Below are positions 1 through 6,017 of a stretch of DNA of 11,359 bases, one piece after another (position 1 is the first letter of the stretch; each line of letters starts with the position of its first letter). Both the position numbers and the translations under genes were made by a program. Location of the stretch: NCBI GenBank assembly GCA_947455845.1, contig CANGQE010000023.1:1-11359 (forward strand). Direction: 5' to 3'. This DNA is from Rickettsiales bacterium. Its GTDB lineage: Bacteria > Pseudomonadota > Alphaproteobacteria > Rickettsiales > UBA1997. The notes under the pieces are model-generated. The model was given only the letters and a program-made list of their open reading frames with translations, made no database searches and was not told the origin of the DNA.

Positions 1-1337
1 ACTTAATGTCCTCAAATGCCGGTATTAAAGGTTTAGAAATTATCACCAACATTAGCAGCGACATCCCTTATTCTTTGGTGGGCGATTCCGGAAGAATTCG
101 GCAAGTCATTAATAATCTAGTCAGCAACGCCATTAAATTTACTTATTACGGGCATATTTTAATTGAAGCTACGCTGGAAAAAACCGAGAAAAATATCTCC
201 TACATCAATTTTAGTGTGCAAGATAGCGGCATCGGAATCGCGCCGGAGAAGCTCACCACCATGTTCACGGTTTTCACTCAGGCTGACATGTCCACCACCA
301 GAAAATACGGTGGTACGGGCTTAGGATTGTCGATTTGCAAAGAGCTAATTGAATTAATGAAAGGCAAAATTTCGGTGGATAGCGAGAATGGCAAAGGTTC
401 AAATTTTCATTTCACCATTCCTCTGGCAGCTGCAAAAAATAGTGAAGAAGTAGATTACACCACACAGAAACAAGAAATTATCGGACGCAAAGTTTCTCTG
501 GTCGAAAATAACGAAACTGCCGCCAAAATTTTGACCAATGGTTTTGATGAATTACAGCTCCGCCATCAAATTATTAAGGTTTCTGATGATGTCACAACGC
601 CTCTAGAAAGAACTAATTCAATCTTGCAAAATCTTGAGCAGCACAGCGATTCCAACACGATCATCCTCAGCCATAATTCCTTCATCAATATTAATGCCCT
701 TGAGATTGCTGAAAAAATTAAGAGCAGCACCAAATTAAAAAATATTCCGCTTATTTTGTTAATTTCGGTGCAAGAAAAATTAAAAATTCCGCCGGAAAAA
801 TTAAAAATATTTCACCGCATCGTGACCAAACCGGTTAAAAAAGATAAGCTGATGATGGCATTTTTCTTTGTCTTCAAAATCACTTATTACGAAGAAGAAG
901 GAATGTTGATTGAGAAAGGTGAAATTAAGGAAGAAGTCTTGCCTACCAAAGGTTTACACGTGTTGCTTTGCGAAGATAACGAGGTGAATATGAAAGTTGC
1001 GCAAACAATTTTAAAGCGTTTCGGCTTTAATATTGATTTGGCCGAAAATGGTCAGGAAGCGGTTAATAAATTCATGCATGTGAAATACGATCTGATCCTG
1101 ATGGATTGCATGATGCCCGTCATGGATGGCTTTCAAGCGACTCAAAAAATTCGTCAGATTGAGCAAGCCCGCAACGAAAAAAACCCCATCCGCATTTTTG
1201 CTCTAACCGCCAATGCCAGCTACGAAGACCGCAAAAAATGCATGGATAGCGGCATGGATGACTTTGTAGCCAAGCCGATTAAGCGAGAAATTATTGATGA
1301 ATTATTGAATAAATGGGTGGGAAATTTCAAACGCTAA
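1..1337 (+). CDS. Hybrid sensor histidine kinase, C-terminal part (HATPase, degenerate receiver, intact receiver); 5' end outside window
   Basis: The frame is open from the first bases (a Leu codon precedes the Met at 6), so the sensor and His-containing dimerisation domains lie upstream of the window. Numbering from that Met, residues 20-142 form a HATPase_c domain: N box with NNLVSNAIKF (Asn41), G1 box DSGIGI (73-78), F box around 87-90 and G2 box GGTGLGLS (102-109). Residues 160-290 look like a receiver fold, but where the phospho-accepting Asp belongs the strand reads TIILSHNSF; only the late TKP lysine (Lys275) is kept. Residues 317-440 are a canonical receiver with acidic pair Glu323/Asp324, Asp367 in LMDCMMPVMDG and Lys423 in AKPIK. 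Family knowledge: ATP-dependent autophosphorylation on His, then transfer to the receiver Asp. No Hpt domain follows, so any further relay partner is encoded elsewhere. The sensed signal cannot be judged. An intrinsic terminator lies about 60 nt after the stop. Confidence 0.93.
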   Translation, partial: LMSSNAGIKGLEIITNISSDIPYSLVGDSGRIRQVINNLVSNAIKFTYYGHILIEATLEKTEKNISYINFSVQDSGIGIAPEKLTTMFTVFTQADMSTTRKYGGTGLGLSICKELIELMKGKISVDSENGKGSNFHFTIPLAAAKNSEEVDYTTQKQEIIGRKVSLVENNETAAKILTNGFDELQLRHQIIKVSDDVTTPLERTNSILQNLEQHSDSNTIILSHNSFININALEIAEKIKSSTKLKNIPLILLISVQEKLKIPPEKLKIFHRIVTKPVKKDKLMMAFFFVFKITYYEEEGMLIEKGEIKEEVLPTKGLHVLLCEDNEVNMKVAQTILKRFGFNIDLAENGQEAVNKFMHVKYDLILMDCMMPVMDGFQATQKIRQIEQARNEKNPIRIFALTANASYEDRKKCMDSGMDDFVAKPIKREIIDELLNKWVGNFKR

Positions 1338-1398
1338 AAATCGCATTTGAAAAGCAAGTTGAATTTTGAGCTTAGAGCCAAGCTGGTTTTCAAGGTCC

Positions 1399-1423
1399 AA
1401 AAGTTGCCGCCGCGGCAACTTTT
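1399..1423 (+). terminator. Intrinsic terminator after the hybrid kinase
   Basis: AAAAGTTGCC (1399-1408) and GGCAACTTTT (1414-1423) form a perfect 10-bp stem with a 5-nt GC-rich loop. The complementarity continues into the loop for two more pairs. The downstream arm ends in TTTT and the upstream arm begins AAAA, the arrangement of a bidirectional intrinsic terminator. It lies between the kinase stop (1337) and the next ATG (1452). Its position argues against the in-frame TTG at 1347 as the start of the next gene, since that protein would be translated through the hairpin. Confidence 0.72.
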
Positions 1424-1451
1424 GCAAAAAAACATCAAAAATTTTTGTAAA

Positions 1452-2507
1452 ATGAAAAACAAAATTAATGAGATTTCTCCGGCGAATTACCAAAAAATTT
1501 TAGGCCAAATTCAAAAGCAGATTGCTCAGACTCAGAAAAATATTGTGAAGAATGTCACTCGTCAAAAAGTTGAAATGGCTTGGCAGATCGGAAAAATAAT
1601 TGACCAAGATCTTGCCCAAAAAGATGAAAAAACTTACGGCCAAAACTTAATCTCCAAACTGGAGCAAGACATTGGCATTGGCGAAAGCGTGCTTTACAGA
1701 ATGCGCAACTTTTACGCCACTTACCCCGAAATGCCTCGGGATGAAGACCATTTAAACTGGACTCACTACCGAATTTTAAGCGGCATTAAAAAAGCTGACC
1801 AAAGAAAATATTTAGAAAATCTGGTGAAGAAAAATGCTTGGGATTCGGACGAGTTGCAGGAAGAGGTGGCAAAAACCAAAATCGCCCAGATCCGCGAAAA
1901 TAAATCTTTAAAAGCAGCTAACAAAAAAACCAAAATTTCTCCGACTCGCGGAAAGTTATTTTTTTACAAAATTAAAAAAATTACCGGCTCCAAAAAATAT
2001 TTTCTCGATTGTGGTTTTGGTATTTTTCGTGAAATCACCGAAACGCTGCCGCGCTCGCTGCAAGTTGATGGGCAAATTGTTAGCAGCATTAAAAGCGGCG
2101 AAAAATATTCGCTCAAAAAAGCAACTATTCCGCCGCAACAACTTCACACTTACAAAGCTCATTTGGAAAAACTGGTGGATGGTGACACCATTCGCATTAA
2201 TCTCGATTTAGGCTTTGGAATTTTTCATCACGAGATTTTGCGTCTGGCCAAAATTGCCGCACCTGAAATGAGCACCGAGTCAGGCAAAAAAAGCGCCCAA
2301 GCCTTGGAAAAAATTCTAAAAGACGTGCCCTTTTTAGTGATTAAAAGCAACAAAACTGACGTTTACGGCCGCTACGTCGCCGATGTTTTTCTAGCCCCGC
2401 TAAAGCCGAAGAATTTGGAAGCGCAAGTGGTGGCGGATGAGGGAGTTTATTTGAATCAGCTTTTACTGTATCAAGGTTTTGCAGAAATTTTTCAGGGAAG
2501 TAACTAA
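1452..2507 (+). CDS. DUF1016 N-terminal domain / staphylococcal nuclease-like (thermonuclease) fusion protein
   Basis: This 351-aa protein starts at ATG 1452. The frame is open back to a TTG at 1347, but that extension crosses a terminator hairpin. Residues 12-145 resemble the N-terminal helical domain of YhcG/DUF1016 proteins: an MAWQIGKII helix, YGQNLISKLEQDIG, VLYRMRNFYATYP and LNWTHYRIL, in the family's order. The PDDEXK nuclease domain usual in that family is absent. Residues 237-348 instead match staphylococcal-nuclease folds: VDGDT (242-246), an Arg in LRL (Arg264), a PE pair (271-272, catalytic Glu272) and YGRYVADVF with Arg307. The position of the second Ca-binding Asp in S. aureus nuclease (RLLLVDTPE) is Ala269 here. 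The linker (167-235) carries LDCGFGIF, echoing LDLGFGIF in the nuclease domain, which suggests a degenerate repeat. No signal peptide is seen, so a cytoplasmic nucleic-acid enzyme is likely. Role unknown; DNA repair or defence are both possible. Confidence 0.82.
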   Translation: MKNKINEISPANYQKILGQIQKQIAQTQKNIVKNVTRQKVEMAWQIGKIIDQDLAQKDEKTYGQNLISKLEQDIGIGESVLYRMRNFYATYPEMPRDEDHLNWTHYRILSGIKKADQRKYLENLVKKNAWDSDELQEEVAKTKIAQIRENKSLKAANKKTKISPTRGKLFFYKIKKITGSKKYFLDCGFGIFREITETLPRSLQVDGQIVSSIKSGEKYSLKKATIPPQQLHTYKAHLEKLVDGDTIRINLDLGFGIFHHEILRLAKIAAPEMSTESGKKSAQALEKILKDVPFLVIKSNKTDVYGRYVADVFLAPLKPKNLEAQVVADEGVYLNQLLLYQGFAEIFQGSN

Positions 2508-2513
2508 AGCAAC

Positions 2514-2607
2514 CCGCTGGTTTCGCTGCGTCGAGACCTACCTAATGTTGGCCTACCGTGCGTAAACTTTGGGTAGGTCTCGACGCAGCGAAACCAGCGG
2601 ATTTTTT
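2514..2607. terminator. Long perfect hairpin with T-run between convergent genes (REP-like palindrome / terminator)
   Basis: Arms 2514-2542 and 2572-2600 are 29-nt perfect reverse complements, beginning CCGCTGGTTTCGCTGC and ending GCAGCGAAACCAGCGG. They are separated by a 29-nt loop and followed by six Ts (2602-2607). The element fills most of the 110-bp gap between the nuclease-fusion stop (2507) and the stop of the minus-strand HAD gene (2618). It can terminate + strand transcription; the minus direction lacks a comparable T-run. The arms are much more GC-rich than the surroundings and longer than a normal terminator needs, suggesting a mobile or dispersed palindromic element used as a terminator. 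The loop repeats CCTACC (2552-2557), which could pair with the 3' arm as an alternative. Confidence 0.75.
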
Positions 2608-2617
2608 GGTGAACTCA

Positions 2618-3331
2618 TTAAGAAACCAAAGCCATCAATTCCGCGTGGTCAAAATAAAGTGGCAAAGCACCTTCGCCATTTCTACCTTCAGCTAGAATTT
2701 TCTCTGAAATAGTTTTGGAAACCTGATTGCCTGAATGCCCAAAAACTATCGGGCGGCAGCCGGTATTGTAGGCGCAATCTACATCGGCGATGGTGTCTCC
2801 GACAAACCAAATCTCATCTTTTTGCGGATCTAAACCGCTACCCATCAAAGCCAGATCAATTGGCTCCCTGCTTGGTTTATCGACTGAAGCATCTCCTGCT
2901 CCAACCAGTGCAAAAAATTTCTGATCGACGCCGATTTTGGCCGCCTCTTTGCGTAAAGTTACACCAATTTTGTTGCTGACAATGAATTGTAAAATTCCCT
3001 GTTCTTCTAACTTATTAATTAGATTTAGAGCGTTAGGCAGCAGCACAATTTTTTCCAAATGAATGGCGCGGTAAGTTTTTTTGTAAATCTCACCGGCACG
3101 CTGCCAATCGTCACCAAATAGCAGGGGAAAAGATTCTCGCATCGACTTGTGAATATTATCCCGCACCTTCTCCAAACCCCAAGGCTCACGACCCATTTCA
3201 ATCATGGTTTGGTCAATTGCCGCTTGAATTAAAGGCCAAGTATCAACCAATGTATTATCCCAATCAAAAATCACCGCTTTTGGTTTAGGTAGGAGTAACA
3301 AAGCTTCTTTATTTTTGGAAAAGTTGGTCAT
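2618..3331 (-). CDS. HAD-superfamily hydrolase, phosphoglycolate phosphatase-like
   Basis: This 237-aa protein starts at ATG 3331. A 10-residue longer frame from a TTG at 3361 would run into the palindrome after fdxA and is not preferred. All four HAD motifs are present: motif I FDWDNTLVDT (nucleophile Asp23, acid/base Asp25), motif II Ser119 in VSNK, motif III Lys152 in DKPSREP, and motif IV GDTIADVD (Asp179, Asp183) for Mg. An alpha-helical cap lies between motifs I and II (about residues 30-100), as in the Gph/PGP subfamily. The family dephosphorylates small phosphoesters in the cytoplasm. 2-phosphoglycolate is the likely substrate by similarity, but the cap decides specificity and this cannot be confirmed by eye. 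It is the last gene of the minus-strand block and lies behind a terminator-like palindrome. Confidence 0.88.
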   Translation of the reverse strand: MTNFSKNKEALLLLPKPKAVIFDWDNTLVDTWPLIQAAIDQTMIEMGREPWGLEKVRDNIHKSMRESFPLLFGDDWQRAGEIYKKTYRAIHLEKIVLLPNALNLINKLEEQGILQFIVSNKIGVTLRKEAAKIGVDQKFFALVGAGDASVDKPSREPIDLALMGSGLDPQKDEIWFVGDTIADVDCAYNTGCRPIVFGHSGNQVSKTISEKILAEGRNGEGALPLYFDHAELMALVS

Positions 3332-3344
3332 TTTGAATATTAAA

Positions 3345-3392
3345 AATAGATCCTGAAACAAGTTCAGGATGACGATTGAGGAAGGATCTATT
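3345..3392 (-). terminator. Nested palindrome after fdxA: terminator hairpin plus a competing pairing
   Basis: Read on the minus strand, ATCCTGAA (3370-3363), a 5-nt loop and TTCAGGAT (3357-3350) form an 8-bp stem followed by CTATTTTT, a credible terminator for fdxA, whose stop is at 3405. An outer pair, AATAGATCCT (3392-3383) and AGGATCTATT (3354-3345), is also perfectly complementary. It would take up part of the terminator 3' arm and its U-tract, so the two structures exclude each other. The core resembles short palindromic repeats common between genes in alphaproteobacteria (from memory, not checked). The HAD start codon is only 13 nt beyond the element. Confidence 0.65.
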
Positions 3393-3404
3393 AACTATTT
3401 CTCA

Positions 3405-3740
3405 TTATTTTTCTTTGAAAGGTCGCGGATCGAAAAAGTTTTTAAATTTATCTTTGACGCCGTCAAACTCTTTGGCTTCAGGAAGCGGTGGTTTTTGTTT
3501 AGTAATGACGGGCCATTCTTTGGAGTATTTGCGATTGATTTCAACCCATTCAACTAACTCCGGCGATTCTGGTGAAATAGCTTCCGCAGGGCATTCAACA
3601 ACGCACACGCCACAATCAATACAAGCTTCGGGATCAATCACCAGCATGTTTTCGCCTTCGTAAAAGCAGTCCACGGGGCAGACGGTAACGCAGTCAGTGT
3701 ATTTGCAGCGCACACAATTGTCGGTAACAACGTAGGTCAT
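3405..3740 (-). CDS. fdxA: Seven-iron ferredoxin ([3Fe-4S][4Fe-4S]), FdxA type
   Basis: This 111-aa protein has the length and layout of alphaproteobacterial FdxA. The N-terminal cluster motif contains Cys9, Cys12, Cys17, Cys21 and Cys25 in CVRCKYTDCVTVCPVDC. The second motif is CIDCGVCVVECP (Cys40, 43, 46, 50). The spacing is that of 7Fe ferredoxins with one 3Fe-4S and one 4Fe-4S cluster. An acidic, Pro/Lys-containing tail of about 55 residues follows (PESPELVEWVEINRKYSKEW), as usual in this subfamily. It is a soluble cytoplasmic low-potential electron carrier; the partner is not identifiable here. The ATG overlaps the ccmC stop in an ATGA arrangement and no Shine-Dalgarno motif is visible, so translation is probably coupled to ccmC. 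A terminator-like hairpin follows. Confidence 0.96.
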   Translation of the reverse strand: MTYVVTDNCVRCKYTDCVTVCPVDCFYEGENMLVIDPEACIDCGVCVVECPAEAISPESPELVEWVEINRKYSKEWPVITKQKPPLPEAKEFDGVKDKFKNFFDPRPFKEK

Positions 3741-4438
3741 AAATTATTGTAATTTTTTTTAAGTGTAATTGCAGTTTTAACTCTCAGCAAAGACAGGAAA
3801 ACAAAGTAAGAAAAATAAACGCCAAACATTAGCAGTAGTGGCTGTAACATCGCGCTGTCAATTGCCACACCGCCTGAACGCATGATGCTGGCGGGCTGGT
3901 GCAGCGAGTTCCAATATTCTACGGAAAATTTAATGATCGGCACATTGACGAAGCCAATGATGGAAATGATGGCGGCAATTCTTTCGCCTTTTTCGCGATC
4001 GTCAAATGAGTCGAGTAAAATGATGTAACCGAGATAGAGGAAAAATAAAATTAATACTGAAGTCAAACGCGCGTCCCACACCCACCAAGTGCCCCAGATC
4101 GGCTTACCCCAAATGCTGCCCGTCACCAACGTGACAAAGGTGAAAGCGCAGCCAATGATTGCGATTGATTTGGCAATTAAATAGAAAAATGGGTTTTTCC
4201 AAATGAAGCCTGAGATGTTGAAGACCGCCATTAAAGTGTAAACTAACAATGCCATCCAAGCTGCCGGCACGTGGACATACATTATTTTGACGGCGTTGGA
4301 TTGTTGGTAATCGTTGGGAGAATTTAATATTGCAGGAATGGCGAGGCTTAAAAAAATTAAAAAACAGGCAAGCGAAAACGGCGCGAAGAAGCGGAAGTTT
4401 TTTTCGAAGTTTTTGAATTTAAAAAGTTGTTTGAACAT
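3737..4438 (-). CDS. ccmC: Haem exporter/handling protein CcmC, cytochrome c maturation System I
   Basis: This 233-aa inner-membrane protein starts at ATG 4438; a GTG at 4474 in frame would add 12 polar residues unlike the family's N-terminus. It has about six hydrophobic segments. The tryptophan-rich haem-binding signature WGTWWVWDARLTS (115-127) lies in the periplasmic loop, flanked by the two conserved axial histidines, His56 in YVHVPAAW and His180 in LHQPASIMR. CcmC presents haem on its WWD domain and with CcmD/CcmE loads it onto the CcmE chaperone for attachment to apocytochrome c. The gene sits 47 nt after hisS and overlaps fdxA by 4 nt. The other ccm genes are not adjacent, which is typical of scattered ccm sets in Rickettsiales-type genomes. 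Length is close to the family norm (about 230-250). Confidence 0.96.
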   Translation of the reverse strand: MFKQLFKFKNFEKNFRFFAPFSLACFLIFLSLAIPAILNSPNDYQQSNAVKIMYVHVPAAWMALLVYTLMAVFNISGFIWKNPFFYLIAKSIAIIGCAFTFVTLVTGSIWGKPIWGTWWVWDARLTSVLILFFLYLGYIILLDSFDDREKGERIAAIISIIGFVNVPIIKFSVEYWNSLHQPASIMRSGGVAIDSAMLQPLLLMFGVYFSYFVFLSLLRVKTAITLKKNYNNL

Positions 4439-4485
4439 TTTTGTTTTGTTTTTTTCTTGGTAGCACCGCGTCACACGGTAATTAT

Positions 4486-5739
4486 TTAAACCTTACCCTC
4501 TAGGTAATGAACCAGCAATTCCTGCTTCACTTTTTGTTCCTTAGAATGATCAAAATCCTTCACCGAAACTTCGCCATTTTTCATTTCATCCTCACCAATA
4601 ATTACCACAAATCGTGAGTTATTTTGTGAGGCGCGTTTCATTTGTTTTTTGAAGTTACCATCAAAAATAAATTCGGTGACGAAGCCTGCATTGCGTAGCT
4701 TTTGGGCAATTTCGAAAGCGTAAGTTTTTTCATTTTCAGAAATGTAATTTACGGCAACAGGACGGGGTTTTTCCAAATCTAATTTTGCTAGTAACATTAA
4801 CCTTTCAATGCCCGCAGCAAAACCAATTGCCGGCACTTTTTTGCCGCTCATTTTTTCGACTAAATTGTCGTAACGTCCACCTGCTAAAACCGTGTTTTGC
4901 GCTCCTTCGTGCGACATTACAAATTCAAAAACTGTGGAAGTGTAGTAATCTAAACCACGCACCAAGCGTTGATTAACGCGGTATTTCACGCCGAATTTAG
5001 TTAGTAAATTTAGCACTGAATCAAAACGTGATTTAGCTTCGTCAGAAAAAAAGTTAGAAATTTCGGGAGCGTCAAGCAAAAGATCAATGTCTTGTGACTC
5101 TTTGGAATCAAGGATGCGCAGCGGATTTTTTTCTAAACGCACTTGTGAATCACGCGACAAATCATTTTTAAATTTGGTGAAATATTGCGTTAAAGCCGCT
5201 TCGTAATTGGCTTTGGTTTGAGCACAGCCCAGTGAATTTATTTCGAGAATTGTTTTATCCAAAACTCCAAGATCTTTTAAAACACCGGCGGCGAGTAAGA
5301 TTGATTCGGCATCACAAAAATGATTTTCTTCACCGAAAACTTCAAAATTAATTTGGTGAAACTGGCGCTGACGGCCTTTTTGCGGACGGTCGTAACGGAA
5401 AATTGGGCCGAAAGAAAAAAACTTACGCGGTAAAACTTGCTGCAATTCACCGTTAGAAATTAAGGCGCGAACCACACCGGCGGTAAATTCAGGACGCAGA
5501 GTTAAGTAATTTTCCGAACGATCTAAAAATTTGTAAACTTCTTTGGCAACAATGTCGGAAGCCTCACCTAGGTTGCGCTCAAACACTTCGCTAAATTCAA
5601 AAATGGGAGTTTGCAATTCTTCAAAGCCAAAAAATTCACTCTTTTTTCTGGCGGTTGCAACGATGTGGTTAAAGATTTTAATTTCGTCTGCGAATAGATC
5701 TTTAGTACCGCGAACGGGTTGAAGTTTGTGGTCGGACAT
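4486..5739 (-). CDS. hisS: Histidyl-tRNA synthetase
   Basis: This 417-aa class II aminoacyl-tRNA synthetase of normal length charges tRNA-His in the cytoplasm. Seen in order: the N-terminal PVRGTKDLF motif (8-16), LRPEFTAGVVR (81-91), motif 2 FRYDRPQKGRQRQFHQ (114-129), the histidine-specific RGLDYYT (261-267), GGRYDNL (287-293), motif 3 IGFAAGIERL (305-314), and an anticodon-binding domain from about 325 to 417. The motif 2 loop RPQKGRQRQF is the ordinary bacterial form; it does not resemble the divergent HisRS of alphaproteobacterial groups whose tRNA-His lacks G-1 (established knowledge, recalled). ATG 5739 is the start; no Shine-Dalgarno motif precedes it, only a T-rich/CCCC leader that mirrors the dinD leader. 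It heads the hisS-ccmC-fdxA block and is divergent from dinD. Confidence 0.98.
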   Translation of the reverse strand: MSDHKLQPVRGTKDLFADEIKIFNHIVATARKKSEFFGFEELQTPIFEFSEVFERNLGEASDIVAKEVYKFLDRSENYLTLRPEFTAGVVRALISNGELQQVLPRKFFSFGPIFRYDRPQKGRQRQFHQINFEVFGEENHFCDAESILLAAGVLKDLGVLDKTILEINSLGCAQTKANYEAALTQYFTKFKNDLSRDSQVRLEKNPLRILDSKESQDIDLLLDAPEISNFFSDEAKSRFDSVLNLLTKFGVKYRVNQRLVRGLDYYTSTVFEFVMSHEGAQNTVLAGGRYDNLVEKMSGKKVPAIGFAAGIERLMLLAKLDLEKPRPVAVNYISENEKTYAFEIAQKLRNAGFVTEFIFDGNFKKQMKRASQNNSRFVVIIGEDEMKNGEVSVKDFDHSKEQKVKQELLVHYLEGKV

Positions 5740-5745
5740 TGGGGA

Positions 5746-5779
5746 AATTAAGAATTTAGAATTAAGAATTAGGAATTAG
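5746..5779. repeat. AATTAAG-type tandem repeat, copy 1 (hisS leader)
   Basis: An AT-only run with occasional G is built from 7-8-nt units of the form AATTAAG / AATTTAG / AATTAGG, repeated about four times. The same pattern, inverted, occurs at 5967-6000 and, direct, at 11134-11168. It lies in the 5' leader of hisS, about 7 nt from the start codon, so it would be transcribed in the hisS mRNA or contain its promoter. Confidence 0.7.
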
Positions 5780-5801
5780 TTTGGCGGCGTTTTTAGAGTG
5801 C

Positions 5802-5963
5802 AGACACTGTTAGCTAATTAACTTTATTGCAGATTTTGGCATATTTTGAGCGCTTTTTTGGTAAAATTTTGATAAATATCAGGATATATTTTGAAAAATT
5901 TTACCAAAAAATAAGCCAAAATAGGGCGAAATCTGCAATAAAGTTAATTAGCTAACAGTGTCT
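5802..5963. repeat. 162-bp MITE-like inverted repeat between hisS and dinD
   Basis: The two ends are perfect 33-nt reverse complements (5802-5834 and 5931-5963), starting AGACACTGTTAGCTAATTAA. Complementarity continues inward, with 8 mismatches or wobbles in 69 positions, to 5870/5895, leaving a 24-nt centre. No coding sequence lies inside. The overall shape, non-autonomous DNA with long terminal inverted repeats, is that of a MITE or a large folded palindromic repeat. I cannot see a convincing target-site duplication, and the ends do not match an insertion sequence I can name. As RNA it would fold into a long hairpin on either strand and could insulate the two divergent genes. Confidence 0.72.
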
Positions 5964-5966
5964 ATC

Positions 5967-6000
5967 CTAACTCTAAATTCTTAATTCTAAATTCTTAATT
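5967..6000. repeat. AATTAAG-type tandem repeat, copy 2 (dinD leader, inverted)
   Basis: This is the reverse complement of the pattern at 5746-5779: on the + strand it reads as CTAAATTCTTAATT units, two nearly identical copies. With copy 1 it encloses the 5802-5963 palindrome symmetrically, so the whole 5741-6010 interval behaves as one imperfect inverted repeat whose outer edges (GGGG at 5741, CCCC at 6006) almost reach the two start codons. Confidence 0.68.
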
Positions 6001-6017
6001 TTTCTCCCCAAATCACC

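Noticed and set aside
1347..1451. N-terminal extension of the nuclease-fusion gene from a TTG codon
   Set aside because: It crosses the terminator hairpin at 1399-1423 and adds basic residues not matching the DUF1016-type domain; ATG 1452 is the better start.
3376..3663. 95-codon open frame on the + strand across fdxA
   Set aside because: It lies opposite fdxA, has a Ser/Thr-rich translation with no family resemblance, and arises from the codon pattern of the real minus-strand gene.
4439..4474. GTG start extending CcmC by 12 residues
   Set aside because: The added residues are polar, unlike CcmC N-termini, and ATG 4438 gives the usual length.
5964..6017. LexA/SOS operator in front of dinD
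   Set aside because: No CTGT-N8-ACAG and no GTTC-N7-GTTC or GAAC-N7-GAAC pattern is present; the leader is repeat DNA. DNA-damage control therefore rests only on the family name.
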